Below, in pieces: positions 28,992 through 36,190 of a DNA stretch of 64,000 nucleotides. The stretch spans positions 1 through 64,000 of the forward strand of contig JBCCDY010000019.1 in assembly GCA_039030555.1 (NCBI GenBank), in the 5' to 3' direction. The notes below the pieces were generated by a model that saw nothing but the letters and a program-made list of their open reading frames with translations, was not told the DNA's origin and made no database searches. A program made the position numbers and the translations under genes. The stretch is from JBCCDY01 sp039030555 (lineage in GTDB: Bacteria; Bacteroidota; Bacteroidia; Cytophagales; Cyclobacteriaceae). How positions within the stretch are numbered: position 1 is the first letter of the stretch; the number at the start of each line of letters is the position of its first letter.

Positions 28992-29435
28992 CTAGCTGAT
29001 AGCAATCGTTTTAACAGGTTTCCTTTTAGCTTCTTCTTTCTTAGGAATAACCAGGCTCAATATTCCATCGTGATATTTAGCCTTGATTTTATCTATTTCT
29101 ATGGTGTTAGGTAGATAAAATGATCTTTTGAAGGAAGTATAGCTAAATTCTTTTCGATTATAACGACCATTTTCCGAGTGCTGCTCGTCTTCTTTTTTGA
29201 TTTCCGCTTCAATAATCAGATTATCATTATCCAATTCAATATTGAAGTCATCTTTTTTCATTCCGGGCGCAGCCATTTCTACTTCGAAATTATCAGCCGA
29301 TTCCATAATATTCACTTTTGGTAAAGTGCCACCGTCGGTAAAACTACCGGGCCAATCCAAGAGGTCTTTTGTAAAGAAATCATCAAAAAATGATGTGCTT
29401 GGAAATAGATTGTTTTTTTTAACCAGAGTGTTCAT
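28992..29435 (-). CDS. Hsp20 small heat-shock protein
   Basis: 147 residues. The alpha-crystallin domain runs from about residue 40 to 135 (VNIMESADNFEVEMAAPGMKKDDFNIELDN, GRYNRKEFSYTSFKRSFYLP, AKYHDGILSLVIPKKE), and the short C-terminal tail keeps the I/V-x-I/V-type anchor (VKTIAIS). It binds unfolding proteins without ATP. It is monocistronic and divergent from the serine hydrolase, with an inverted repeat in its upstream region. Confidence 0.95.
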   Translation of the reverse strand: MNTLVKKNNLFPSTSFFDDFFTKDLLDWPGSFTDGGTLPKVNIMESADNFEVEMAAPGMKKDDFNIELDNDNLIIEAEIKKEDEQHSENGRYNRKEFSYTSFKRSFYLPNTIEIDKIKAKYHDGILSLVIPKKEEAKRKPVKTIAIS

Positions 29436-29484
29436 TTTGAATAAATTTTTAAGTCAAATAATTAACATTTAGAACTAATACCGT

Positions 29485-29511
29485 ATGATATCTAGAACTT
29501 GTCGATATCAT
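29485..29511. promoter_or_regulatory. Inverted repeat upstream of Hsp20
   Basis: Perfect 8-bp arms ATGATATC (29485-29492) and GATATCAT (29504-29511), spaced by 11 bp, lie 50-76 bp upstream of the Hsp20 start. It could be an operator for a heat-shock or stress regulator. It does not match the 9-bp-arm CIRCE element. The remainder of the gap 29436-29746 shows no other structure. Confidence 0.4.
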
Positions 29512-29746
29512 CAAAAACTCAAACAAAGTGATCGCGATCTCTAATTATATAACACTATAGATAGGTCGAGAAGTTCTTCTAGGGGCGTATTGGTTTTCAG
29601 TGAGATGTGTTAGTGTTAAACATGGTGTCCGATCTTTTTAAAGCCGGAAAGAAATATGCTTATCTGTACATTTTTAAACCTCATCAGACTTACTTTTTAT
29701 TCCAAAAAACGTAAAAATAAAAAGGAGGAATAGATGAAAAGTAGCC

Positions 29747-30922
29747 ATGAGAAAGTCAACGCTCTTCGTTTTCATTCTTTCATTGTTGAGCCTCAGTTGT
29801 GGAGTCCAACAGCCTGAATATGATTATCAACAGCCTGAAAAAATCAACGACGGACTTGAAGTTGGGACATTAGAAGAAGTGGGTATCGACTCAAGATACA
29901 TTGGGGATGCAGTAAGAGACATTGATCGTGGTAAATATGGGGAAATACATGCTCTGCTTGTTTGTAAAGATGGGAAGTTAGCCCTGGAAGAATATTTTGA
30001 AGGACATAAATACCAATGGGAAGCCCCAAGACACCATGGCGAATGGATAAGCTGGAAAAAAGAAATGTTGCATGATATAAAATCAGTATCTAAAAGTATT
30101 ACTTCCGCCTGTATTGGAATTACCATAGACAAAGGTTTTATCGAGAGCGTCCATCAATCGATCTTTGATTACTTACCAGACCACCAGCATCTTAAAACCG
30201 GCGGAAAAGAAAAAATAACCATTGAACACATGCTCACCATGACTTCTGGGCTGGAATGGGATGAATGGGGAGTACCACTTAGCAGTGCGAAGAACGACAT
30301 TATAGGGCTTTGGTTCCACTGTGATGATCAAATAGAGTGTATTCTGGAAAGGCCTCTGGTGAGCGAACCCGGATCAAGTTTTACCTATTCCGGAGGAAAT
30401 ACAATTGTTCTTGGTGAGATCATTAAGAACGCCACTCAACTGGATATCGAAGAATTCTCTAAAAAATACCTTTTTGAGCCTCTTGATGTTGATACATGCA
30501 GTTGGTCAGTCCGCTACCCAAGTGGAATAATAGAATCTGGTGGAGGTCTGGATATTACCCCAAGGGCTATGTTAAAAGTAGGGGTAACTTTTCTAAATCA
30601 TGGAGTTTGGAATGGTAAACAGGTTGTTTCTGAAGAATGGGTGGATAAAAGTGCACTTTCTTTTCCTCCTAATCGTAGAATCAATGTGCCGGGCGAGGAT
30701 ACCGGAAGAAATGGCTATTCCTATTCCTGGTGGATAAATGACATCAACATTTCAGGTAAGAAAACAAGCATATTCTACGGTAGTGGTTGGGGAGGGCAGA
30801 AAATTATAGTTATGCCGGGTCAAAACGCAGTCATTGTATTTACGGGGGGCAATTACACTTCCAAAGTCAAAGAATTCAAAATTTTGAAGAGGTATATTAT
30901 TCCGGCTTTTGAAAATGGATAG
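29747..30922 (+). CDS. Beta-lactamase-class-C-like serine hydrolase lipoprotein
   Basis: 391 residues. The lipoprotein signal (SLLSLSCGVQ, Cys at residue 18) anchors it in the envelope. The beta-lactamase/CubicO fold has the SxxK motif in IKSVSKSITSACIG, a tyrosine motif in FTYSGGNT, and GSGWGGQKI near the end as the KTG-like strand. CubicO-family enzymes are usually esterases or peptidases rather than antibiotic resistance enzymes. The best ribosome binding site (GGAGG, 29724-29728) sits in front of an out-of-frame ATG at 29734; the ATG at 29747 is used because it gives the signal peptide. Confidence 0.88.
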   Translation: MRKSTLFVFILSLLSLSCGVQQPEYDYQQPEKINDGLEVGTLEEVGIDSRYIGDAVRDIDRGKYGEIHALLVCKDGKLALEEYFEGHKYQWEAPRHHGEWISWKKEMLHDIKSVSKSITSACIGITIDKGFIESVHQSIFDYLPDHQHLKTGGKEKITIEHMLTMTSGLEWDEWGVPLSSAKNDIIGLWFHCDDQIECILERPLVSEPGSSFTYSGGNTIVLGEIIKNATQLDIEEFSKKYLFEPLDVDTCSWSVRYPSGIIESGGGLDITPRAMLKVGVTFLNHGVWNGKQVVSEEWVDKSALSFPPNRRINVPGEDTGRNGYSYSWWINDINISGKKTSIFYGSGWGGQKIIVMPGQNAVIVFTGGNYTSKVKEFKILKRYIIPAFENG

Positions 30923-30932
30923 GTGAGAGGGT

Positions 30933-31020
30933 AGGGCTAACGTCTAGCCCTGTAGGCTAAACCTTTCAAGTATCTTTTAAAACTAGCTTCTTACCGGTGG
31001 TCGGTAGCGCCACCGACCAC
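30933..31020. terminator. Hairpins between convergent genes
   Basis: AGGGCT (30933-30938) pairs with AGCCCT (30946-30951), and GTGGTCGGT (30997-31005) pairs perfectly with ACCGACCAC (31012-31020). They lie between the convergent serine hydrolase and BlaR1-like genes. Neither has a convincing T run, so termination is inferred from position. Confidence 0.45.
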
Positions 31021-31040
31021 GGAGAAGGTTTATTCAGTGA

Positions 31041-32540
31041 TCAGTAGTTTCTGAGTTTTACAGTTTCATATCCTACGAAACTTAAGTGCAGGTCCTTCTC
31101 TTTATCTGCCTTTATGTTAAAGGTCCCATCAAGATCGGATACAGTTCCGAAGTTCGTACCTGCCACGACTATGTTCACGCCAGGCAGCCTGTTACCCTCC
31201 TCATCCAGTACTGTCCCGGACCATTCTCCATTATTATAGCCGGCATCCACTTTAAACGCTGCATTTTTCGTGAGTACTTCTTCCAAAATGACCATTCCCT
31301 GTGTGCTGTTATCATCATTGAGCTTACCATCATTCAGCTTGAAAATGATGGGGATCTGCATTTTTACCCGAACGGTTTTACCTCTCTGTTTTCCGGGCTT
31401 GAAAGAAGGAGCATTTTCCAGCACTCTGATGGCTTCTCCATCACACCCGGCACCAATTCCTTTGTTGACTTTCACATTGGATATTGATCCATCCCGTTCT
31501 ACAACGAATTCAACATTCACTTTTCCTTCTATCCCAAGTTTTCGCGCCTGTAATGGATATTTTATTTCACTGGTGAGGTAACGGTAAAAGGCTTCTTTTC
31601 CTCCTTCAAACTCAGGGCTTTCTTCTACTATCGAGAAGGTCTCCCTAACGATCCCCGATGAATCAGTGAGGTTTTCTTCATTACTTTCTTCGCTGCAGGC
31701 AAATGCCAGAACAAGTGCAGTACATAATGCGGTTAATGTCCCCAGCTTCCAGGGACTCACGTTTTTTGTCTGTTTTTTCATTTCTATCAATCGTTTTAAA
31801 ATTAGACCATTGTGGAAAGAGCTGACCAGGCTCAAACCGTTGAGTTTTAGTGTGGAGTTGATTAGTGTTGAGGAATACTGGTCGATGTCAGAGGTTCGAA
31901 GCGCATGTGTATCTGCCTGATATTCGTGAATTTTCCGGGCTTCTTTGATGATGAGCCAGCTTGTGGGCAGCCACCAGAAACATACTTTAAAAAGTTCAAA
32001 GAACAGCAGGTCGTAAGTGTGTCCCAGAGACGCATGAGCTTTTTCATGCTTCAGGATCATTTGATAGTCTTTATGCTCTTTACTGATCTCGCTGCTCAGG
32101 AAGATCCAGTTGAAGAAGGAGAAGCTTCCTTCTATTTTGGGAGCTTTGCGTACATACAGTTCATCATATTGCTCTCTAGTACTTTTTCTCTCCAGCCGGA
32201 TCAGGTAAATGATGCTGCCCAGCAGCTTAATGAGTAAAAACAGGCTGATGCCTGCATAGATCAGAAAGATCAGATTGGCATAAAAGCTGTACGCAGAGCC
32301 TGTTTCCACTACTCTGAACGAGTCGGAGGGGACTGCTTCAATGATAATGGCCTCCAGTTGATGGCTTCCGGTTGTAAACAGCTTCGGGAGCTTTAGCAAT
32401 GGTACAAAGAGTGCCAGAAGGGTTGAGACAAGGAGGTAAAATCTTATTTTGGAGTACTGCTGTTCTTTTCGAAGCACGAACCAGTATCCAAGGATCAATA
32501 CGGTATGGATTATGGAGAGCTCTATCAAATAATTGCTCAT
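31041..32540 (-). CDS. BlaR1/M56-family membrane protease with TonB-C and carboxypeptidase-like tail
   Basis: 499 residues. N-terminal membrane helices (about 7-25, 37-52, 85-115) and an M56 metallopeptidase core with the zinc motif HEKAH (about residue 165) are followed by a further membrane helix (TLTALCTALVLAFACS). After these come a TonB C-terminal-like domain (YPLQARKLGIEGKVNVEFVV, FKPGKQRGKTVRVKMQIPI) and a carboxypeptidase-regulatory-like beta-sandwich (RLPGVNIVVAGTNFGTVSDLDGTFNI, about residues 456-481). In BlaR1 systems the protease inactivates the BlaI repressor on signal. It overlaps blaI by 4 bp, so the pair is one operon. Confidence 0.9.
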   Translation of the reverse strand: MSNYLIELSIIHTVLILGYWFVLRKEQQYSKIRFYLLVSTLLALFVPLLKLPKLFTTGSHQLEAIIIEAVPSDSFRVVETGSAYSFYANLIFLIYAGISLFLLIKLLGSIIYLIRLERKSTREQYDELYVRKAPKIEGSFSFFNWIFLSSEISKEHKDYQMILKHEKAHASLGHTYDLLFFELFKVCFWWLPTSWLIIKEARKIHEYQADTHALRTSDIDQYSSTLINSTLKLNGLSLVSSFHNGLILKRLIEMKKQTKNVSPWKLGTLTALCTALVLAFACSEESNEENLTDSSGIVRETFSIVEESPEFEGGKEAFYRYLTSEIKYPLQARKLGIEGKVNVEFVVERDGSISNVKVNKGIGAGCDGEAIRVLENAPSFKPGKQRGKTVRVKMQIPIIFKLNDGKLNDDNSTQGMVILEEVLTKNAAFKVDAGYNNGEWSGTVLDEEGNRLPGVNIVVAGTNFGTVSDLDGTFNIKADKEKDLHLSFVGYETVKLRNY

Positions 32541-32899
32541 GACTTTTTCGATTTAAGTTCTTCGAGCAGTTCTTCGAGTTCTTTAATGCTCAGATTATCA
32601 TCCTTTGTGAAGAAGGAGAGCATCTGCTGATAAGAACCGCTGAAATACCTGCTCACGAATCCTTTCATAAAGTTTCGGGTGTATTCAGCTTTGGAGATCA
32701 AAGGATGGTATTTATGCGACTGGCCCTGTGCCACATGTCCAACAAATCCTTTTTGCTGTAAAATCCTGACAATGGTAGAAACCGTATTATAGGCCGGCTT
32801 TGGCTCTGGCATCTCGTTAATAATGTCTTTGACCAGAGCAGAATCCAGCTGCCATAATACATGCATAATCTCTTCTTCGGCTTTTGTAAGTTGTTTCAT
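32537..32899 (-). CDS. BlaI/MecI-family transcriptional repressor
   Basis: 120 residues, the standard length for the family. The N-terminal winged helix (LTKAEEEIMHVLWQLDSALVKDIINEM, PAYNTVSTIVRILQQKGFVGH) is followed by the helical dimerisation and cleavage region (SRYFSGSYQQMLSFF). It represses its own operon until the M56 partner cleaves it. Three palindromic operators lie immediately upstream. No beta-lactamase is in the operon, so the regulon is probably elsewhere. Confidence 0.94.
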   Translation of the reverse strand: MKQLTKAEEEIMHVLWQLDSALVKDIINEMPEPKPAYNTVSTIVRILQQKGFVGHVAQGQSHKYHPLISKAEYTRNFMKGFVSRYFSGSYQQMLSFFTKDDNLSIKELEELLEELKSKKS

Positions 32900-32922
32900 A
32901 AATGAATTCTTTTCACTAAATG

Positions 32923-32997
32923 AACTAAATAATTAGTTTGAAACTAAATACTTAGTTGATACAATGCAAATAATTTAAACTAAAATTTTAGTTTAAA
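32923..32997. promoter_or_regulatory. Three BlaI-type palindromic operators
   Basis: Three palindromes share the ACTAnnnnnnTAGT pattern: AACTAAATAATTAGTT (32923-32938), AACTAAATACTTAGTT (32942-32957), and a perfect 24-bp palindrome at 32974-32997 with core ACTAAAATTTTAGT. The blaI start is at 32899, so they cover its promoter. Spacing of the first two centres is 19 bp, about two helical turns. Binding by the adjacent BlaI is inferred from position and symmetry. Confidence 0.75.
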
Positions 32998-33282
32998 GTC
33001 TTAAAAAGTTATGTGAAACGAAGCTTTCAGACTGAGTATTATAGATAATTATAAAAGGTCTCCTTAATTGTTAAGGAAGAAAACCATCGCTTTGGGAGGC
33101 CATAGTATTTATGACAGATCAACTCATTTTCACTTTCAAAGTTGTGGGTACTTATTACTATTGGGTAAAACGACCAGCTGTATTGATCATTGTAGGACTG
33201 CACAAGCGGGAGTGAGGTAACGGTTTGGCTATGGTGCGTATCCCGCAGGGTATGCAGTATAGCCGTTGTTTGCGGTTGTTTT

Positions 33283-34245
33283 TTAAATATCCATTTCATT
33301 TAAAAATTCACGAAATGAGCTAAGAACATATTCATTCCTTGGTTTATTTATATCAGCAACAACCTTGGACCAACCTGGTTTAAGGCTAACTTCTTTATAG
33401 AATTCGACTACCTCTCTTTTTGATGGTAGCGCCCAGCTATCTGGTGAATTCATTATCATTTCAATTAAGGTGAGCCAAATGAGCCAATAAGAATCGTCAC
33501 GATAATTAGTTAGAAATCTATTTAAAAGGGGATTACTATTTGGAGTCAAGAATTTTGAAAAACTCAATAATCCTATGCGTAAGGTTTGAATGTGCTGTTC
33601 TCTAGCACCTTTGTTTTTATGGTTTGCTTGAACAAGTTTTTCAGCTACCTCTATTAAGTTGGTTACTTCTGTTTTTTGTGCAGAATTGTCCTTGGCTAAG
33701 TCCAAAAACCAAAGAGCATCAAAGTATTTAAAGGTTGACCAAAACGTAAAGGCTGAATTTTCGAACAATATGCTTTTAATCTCTTGATTCCAATTGAAGA
33801 CTTGATCGTCACTATTTTCTAAATCGGCTATTAGAAGTCTACTCCCTTTAATTTGACTTTCCATTTTTGCAGAGTGAACTAAGGCAGGACTTATAATGAA
33901 GTTTTTAGTCAAGTTTGGACTTTCTGTTCTTGATTGAATGTCGACATGTCCAAAAGAAATCCCGCCTCTTGGAAGTAGGAAGTATTTACCTAATGAGTGA
34001 TTATAAGTATCATTTTTAATTAAACAGTCTCGATAAATTTTAGATATGGTATTGACTAACACTGCTGGATTTGACGAATGAGCCATTAAACTATCTGAAA
34101 ATAAATCCCCATGAATTAGGTCTTCATTCTTTATGTGGCGGAATGAAATATTGTAGAAATCGTCTAAGATATTAGTCGCTAGATTTTTGTCAGCACCAAC
34201 CATGGCACTAAACCCGAGAAGATCAATAAATGCTAGTGCTTTCAT
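33283..34245 (-). CDS. Degenerate class III nucleotide-cyclase-like protein
   Basis: 320 residues. The first 160 resemble a class III nucleotidyl cyclase catalytic domain: AFIDLLGFSAMV with Asp8, GDLFSDSLMA with Asp51 (both at metal-ligand positions), RGGISFGHV (the R.GI..G block) and ISPALVHSAKME (the GxAxxxAxxxE block). The rest is helical (LRIGLLSFSKFLTP, WLIWLTLIEMIMN) without a known domain. It may make a cyclic nucleotide or only bind one. It is the third gene of an operon, 6 bp after the HEPN-like gene. The family assignment is by motif and could not be tested. Confidence 0.65.
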   Translation of the reverse strand: MKALAFIDLLGFSAMVGADKNLATNILDDFYNISFRHIKNEDLIHGDLFSDSLMAHSSNPAVLVNTISKIYRDCLIKNDTYNHSLGKYFLLPRGGISFGHVDIQSRTESPNLTKNFIISPALVHSAKMESQIKGSRLLIADLENSDDQVFNWNQEIKSILFENSAFTFWSTFKYFDALWFLDLAKDNSAQKTEVTNLIEVAEKLVQANHKNKGAREQHIQTLRIGLLSFSKFLTPNSNPLLNRFLTNYRDDSYWLIWLTLIEMIMNSPDSWALPSKREVVEFYKEVSLKPGWSKVVADINKPRNEYVLSSFREFLNEMDI

Positions 34246-34251
34246 GCCTAA

Positions 34252-34995
34252 CTATTTTTTCCAATTTTCATAATCAACAAGATGAATCAGTTCTTCTATT
34301 ACTGTTCTGACGTCTTCTTTAAGATTGTCCAAATCGTTTTTTCTGGCAATGTATCTTCTATTATGAGCTGATTTGTCACCTAAACTTTTGATTTTAGGCA
34401 AACTACGTTTAGCATTTCGCCCAATGTTCCAATCAGGTTCTTTTAGCAATTCCGTTATGAGGTCACTCAAATAATAGAAATTACCATCCGATTTTTTTAT
34501 GAGGTTGTCTAAATTATGTCTTTCGAAACACTCAATAATTAAGACTTCAATCAATTTTCTAGTCAAAACGGAGCACCCGTCAAAAATGCCTTTGTTGTAA
34601 CTGGCTAGAGCTTGATTTGCAATTATCTTAAGATACCCCCTTGTATTTTCAAAAAGCTCAATAGGAAAGAAGTCAGAATGCACTGTAGAAGGAAGAGTCG
34701 GTGTTCCTATCTGTTCGTCTAGCTTTAACTTATAAGTACGCTCAATGTAATAAGTGCTACCATTTTTTTTAATGAACTTCTTGTTTTTGCCTTTTGATTT
34801 TGTGGCTACATAAGCTGGAATGTTTGAATAGGGTGGAAGGTGAAGAAAGTCAAAGCAAGCTGCTATATCTTTTGCTAGAAACCCATCATTTTTTTCTTCA
34901 ATTAGTAAGAAATATGCAAAATAATCTATTTGAGAACTTGACGATAGGTTATCAAAGCCATCAACCTTTTCAATAAACGTCTCGAGTGCTTTCAC
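34252..34995 (-). CDS. HEPN/DUF4145-like protein
   Basis: 247 residues. The N-terminal half (LLIEEKNDGFLAKDIAACFDFL, TYYIERTYKL) may be a small winged-helix-type domain. The C-terminal half (about 120-240) is all-helical and resembles HEPN/DUF4145/Abi-C domains: ANQALASYNKGIFDGCSVLTRKLIEVLI, LPKIKSLGDKSAHNRRYIARKNDLDNL. A strict HEPN RNase motif (R, 4-6 residues, H) is not seen, so catalysis is uncertain. It is 3 bp after the first gene and 6 bp before the cyclase-like gene, so all three are surely co-expressed. Confidence 0.62.
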   Translation of the reverse strand: MKALETFIEKVDGFDNLSSSSQIDYFAYFLLIEEKNDGFLAKDIAACFDFLHLPPYSNIPAYVATKSKGKNKKFIKKNGSTYYIERTYKLKLDEQIGTPTLPSTVHSDFFPIELFENTRGYLKIIANQALASYNKGIFDGCSVLTRKLIEVLIIECFERHNLDNLIKKSDGNFYYLSDLITELLKEPDWNIGRNAKRSLPKIKSLGDKSAHNRRYIARKNDLDNLKEDVRTVIEELIHLVDYENWKK

Positions 34996-34998
34996 TTA

Positions 34999-35958
34999 CT
35001 ATTTGCTTTTGATTAAGTCATACTTTACGGCATTTCCACCTTGAATGGAAAGCTGGATATCGTCCATTGAATCGAATTCGAGCCAACCACTTTTATTTTT
35101 TGTATCACTAATTAATTGATGCAAGCTTTTCGGAACTCGAATGTTTAACTTGTCAAATGCGGTATAAATATGGTCTGCATTAACAGCGTCAATTCCTAGA
35201 ATCTCCTTTAAATAGTAAACAATTATGAGAATCCTTTCAGGCGTTTTATCCATTTGATATGCTTCCGAAAAATCTTTAATACTCTGCTTCCCCTCTGGAC
35301 GCAGATTTAAGTTTCGGTCAAGTTTGAAGCCCTGAGCTTTTTTAGTAGATTTTTGTTTCTTCCCTGAGGCTGAGCCCTTATCAGGTGAAGCTTTCGACTT
35401 AGTTCTAGACTGAGAGGCTTTGCTTGTAGATTTACCTTCAAGAATTAGGTTTGCCCGCTTAATTCCTTCAGGCTTCATAATGTATTCGGTGTCGTTCAAA
35501 AACTTTATGTATTCCTTTTTAAGAATGCGCTGTAATTGTACAGAAAGCCCATTTACATTACTTTGAGTTTTTCTGTTTGAACTATCATACATATCGATGA
35601 TATCCTTTCTGGTAAATGACTCCTTCCCAAAATTGGATGAATAAAAACAGTAAATCAAAACCCACTCTTGCTCACCATTTGGTAAGTCTTTATGTACGAC
35701 TTCCTTAATTACAGGAAAGTCTGAAACGTCCTGTGATTCAACATCAGTGGCTTTCTGAAGTTCAAGAGGTCGTTTTTTCTCATTTAATTCTCTACTCGGT
35801 TCAGTCTCCTGTACTTTATTTATTTGAGGCAAAATATCATTAGTAAAAAATGACTTGAAGTTTTCAAACTCATCTTTCACTGTGTTCTCGTTTCCTTCAA
35901 TTTCGAATTCTAGCTCCTTTAACTTGAATCTTAATTTTAGGTTTTTATTATCTGCCAT
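34999..35958 (-). CDS. Two-winged-helix-like accessory protein, unknown
   Basis: 319 residues from the ATG at 35958 (MADNKNLKLRFKL). An upstream in-frame ATG at 36069 would add a hydrophobic stretch that runs through the repeat-rich promoter, so I reject it. Residues 6-40 are beta/alpha (LKLRFKLKELEFEIEGNENTV). About 105-185 resemble a winged helix (SFTRKDIIDMYDSSNRKTQSNVNGLSVQL). A Lys/Ser-rich linker (KSTSKASQSRTKSKASPDK) leads to a second such domain (about 230-319). It may bind DNA or a partner protein. It is the first gene of the operon with the HEPN-like and cyclase-like proteins. Confidence 0.6.
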   Translation of the reverse strand: MADNKNLKLRFKLKELEFEIEGNENTVKDEFENFKSFFTNDILPQINKVQETEPSRELNEKKRPLELQKATDVESQDVSDFPVIKEVVHKDLPNGEQEWVLIYCFYSSNFGKESFTRKDIIDMYDSSNRKTQSNVNGLSVQLQRILKKEYIKFLNDTEYIMKPEGIKRANLILEGKSTSKASQSRTKSKASPDKGSASGKKQKSTKKAQGFKLDRNLNLRPEGKQSIKDFSEAYQMDKTPERILIIVYYLKEILGIDAVNADHIYTAFDKLNIRVPKSLHQLISDTKNKSGWLEFDSMDDIQLSIQGGNAVKYDLIKSK

Positions 35959-35977
35959 GTTCTTTTTTTTAATTACC

Positions 35978-35998
35978 GCCAACAACCGGATAATAACA
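35978..35998 (+). repeat. 21-bp direct repeat, left copy
   Basis: Identical in sequence and orientation to 42405-42425 (begins GCCAACAACC, ends ATAATAACA). Weaker similarity appears to continue for about 45 bp after both copies, both AT-rich with TTATAT and GGA(A)TA blocks. The two copies bracket the GC-rich seven-gene operon. Confidence 0.85.
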
Positions 35999-36056
35999 AT
36001 TGCTATTATCCACTTTATATATCTGGGAATATAAACAATAGAGGTGTTATTATCCG
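35978..36056. promoter_or_regulatory. Repeat-rich promoter region of the cyclase-like operon
   Basis: Upstream of the first operon gene, GGATAATA occurs at 35988-35995 and its complement TATTATCC at 36004-36011 and 36048-36055. The longer arms CGGATAATAAC (35987-35997) and GTTATTATCCG (36046-36056) form an 11-bp inverted repeat. This looks like an operator array for a dimeric regulator. The 21-bp stretch at 35978-35998 recurs at 42405-42425. Confidence 0.5.
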
Positions 36057-36190
36057 AAAATAATAACACTCTTATCAGATAAATTTAAACCACTGTAATT
36101 TATAGGTACTCATCGACTTGATTTCGTAATTTCTTAATAAAACCCTGTTTCCAGTTTGCACCAAATGGAAGGACTTTCGTTGAAGTCAAA

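Noticed and set aside
29747..30922. True antibiotic-resistance beta-lactamase controlled by the neighbouring BlaI
   Set aside because: The gene is convergent to blaR1, lacks the operators, and looks like a CubicO-type hydrolase.
33039..33299. 86-codon minus-strand frame after the cyclase-like gene
   Set aside because: It starts inside the upstream gene by 17 bp, has no recognisable family or regular secondary structure, and its composition looks like non-coding sequence. It could be a gene remnant, but nothing supports a product.
33283..34245. Assignment as a bona fide Pycsar cyclase (PycC)
   Set aside because: The protein is shorter than the Pycsar cyclases I know and the partner genes are not the PycTM or PycTIR effectors. 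Only the general class III cyclase pattern can be supported.
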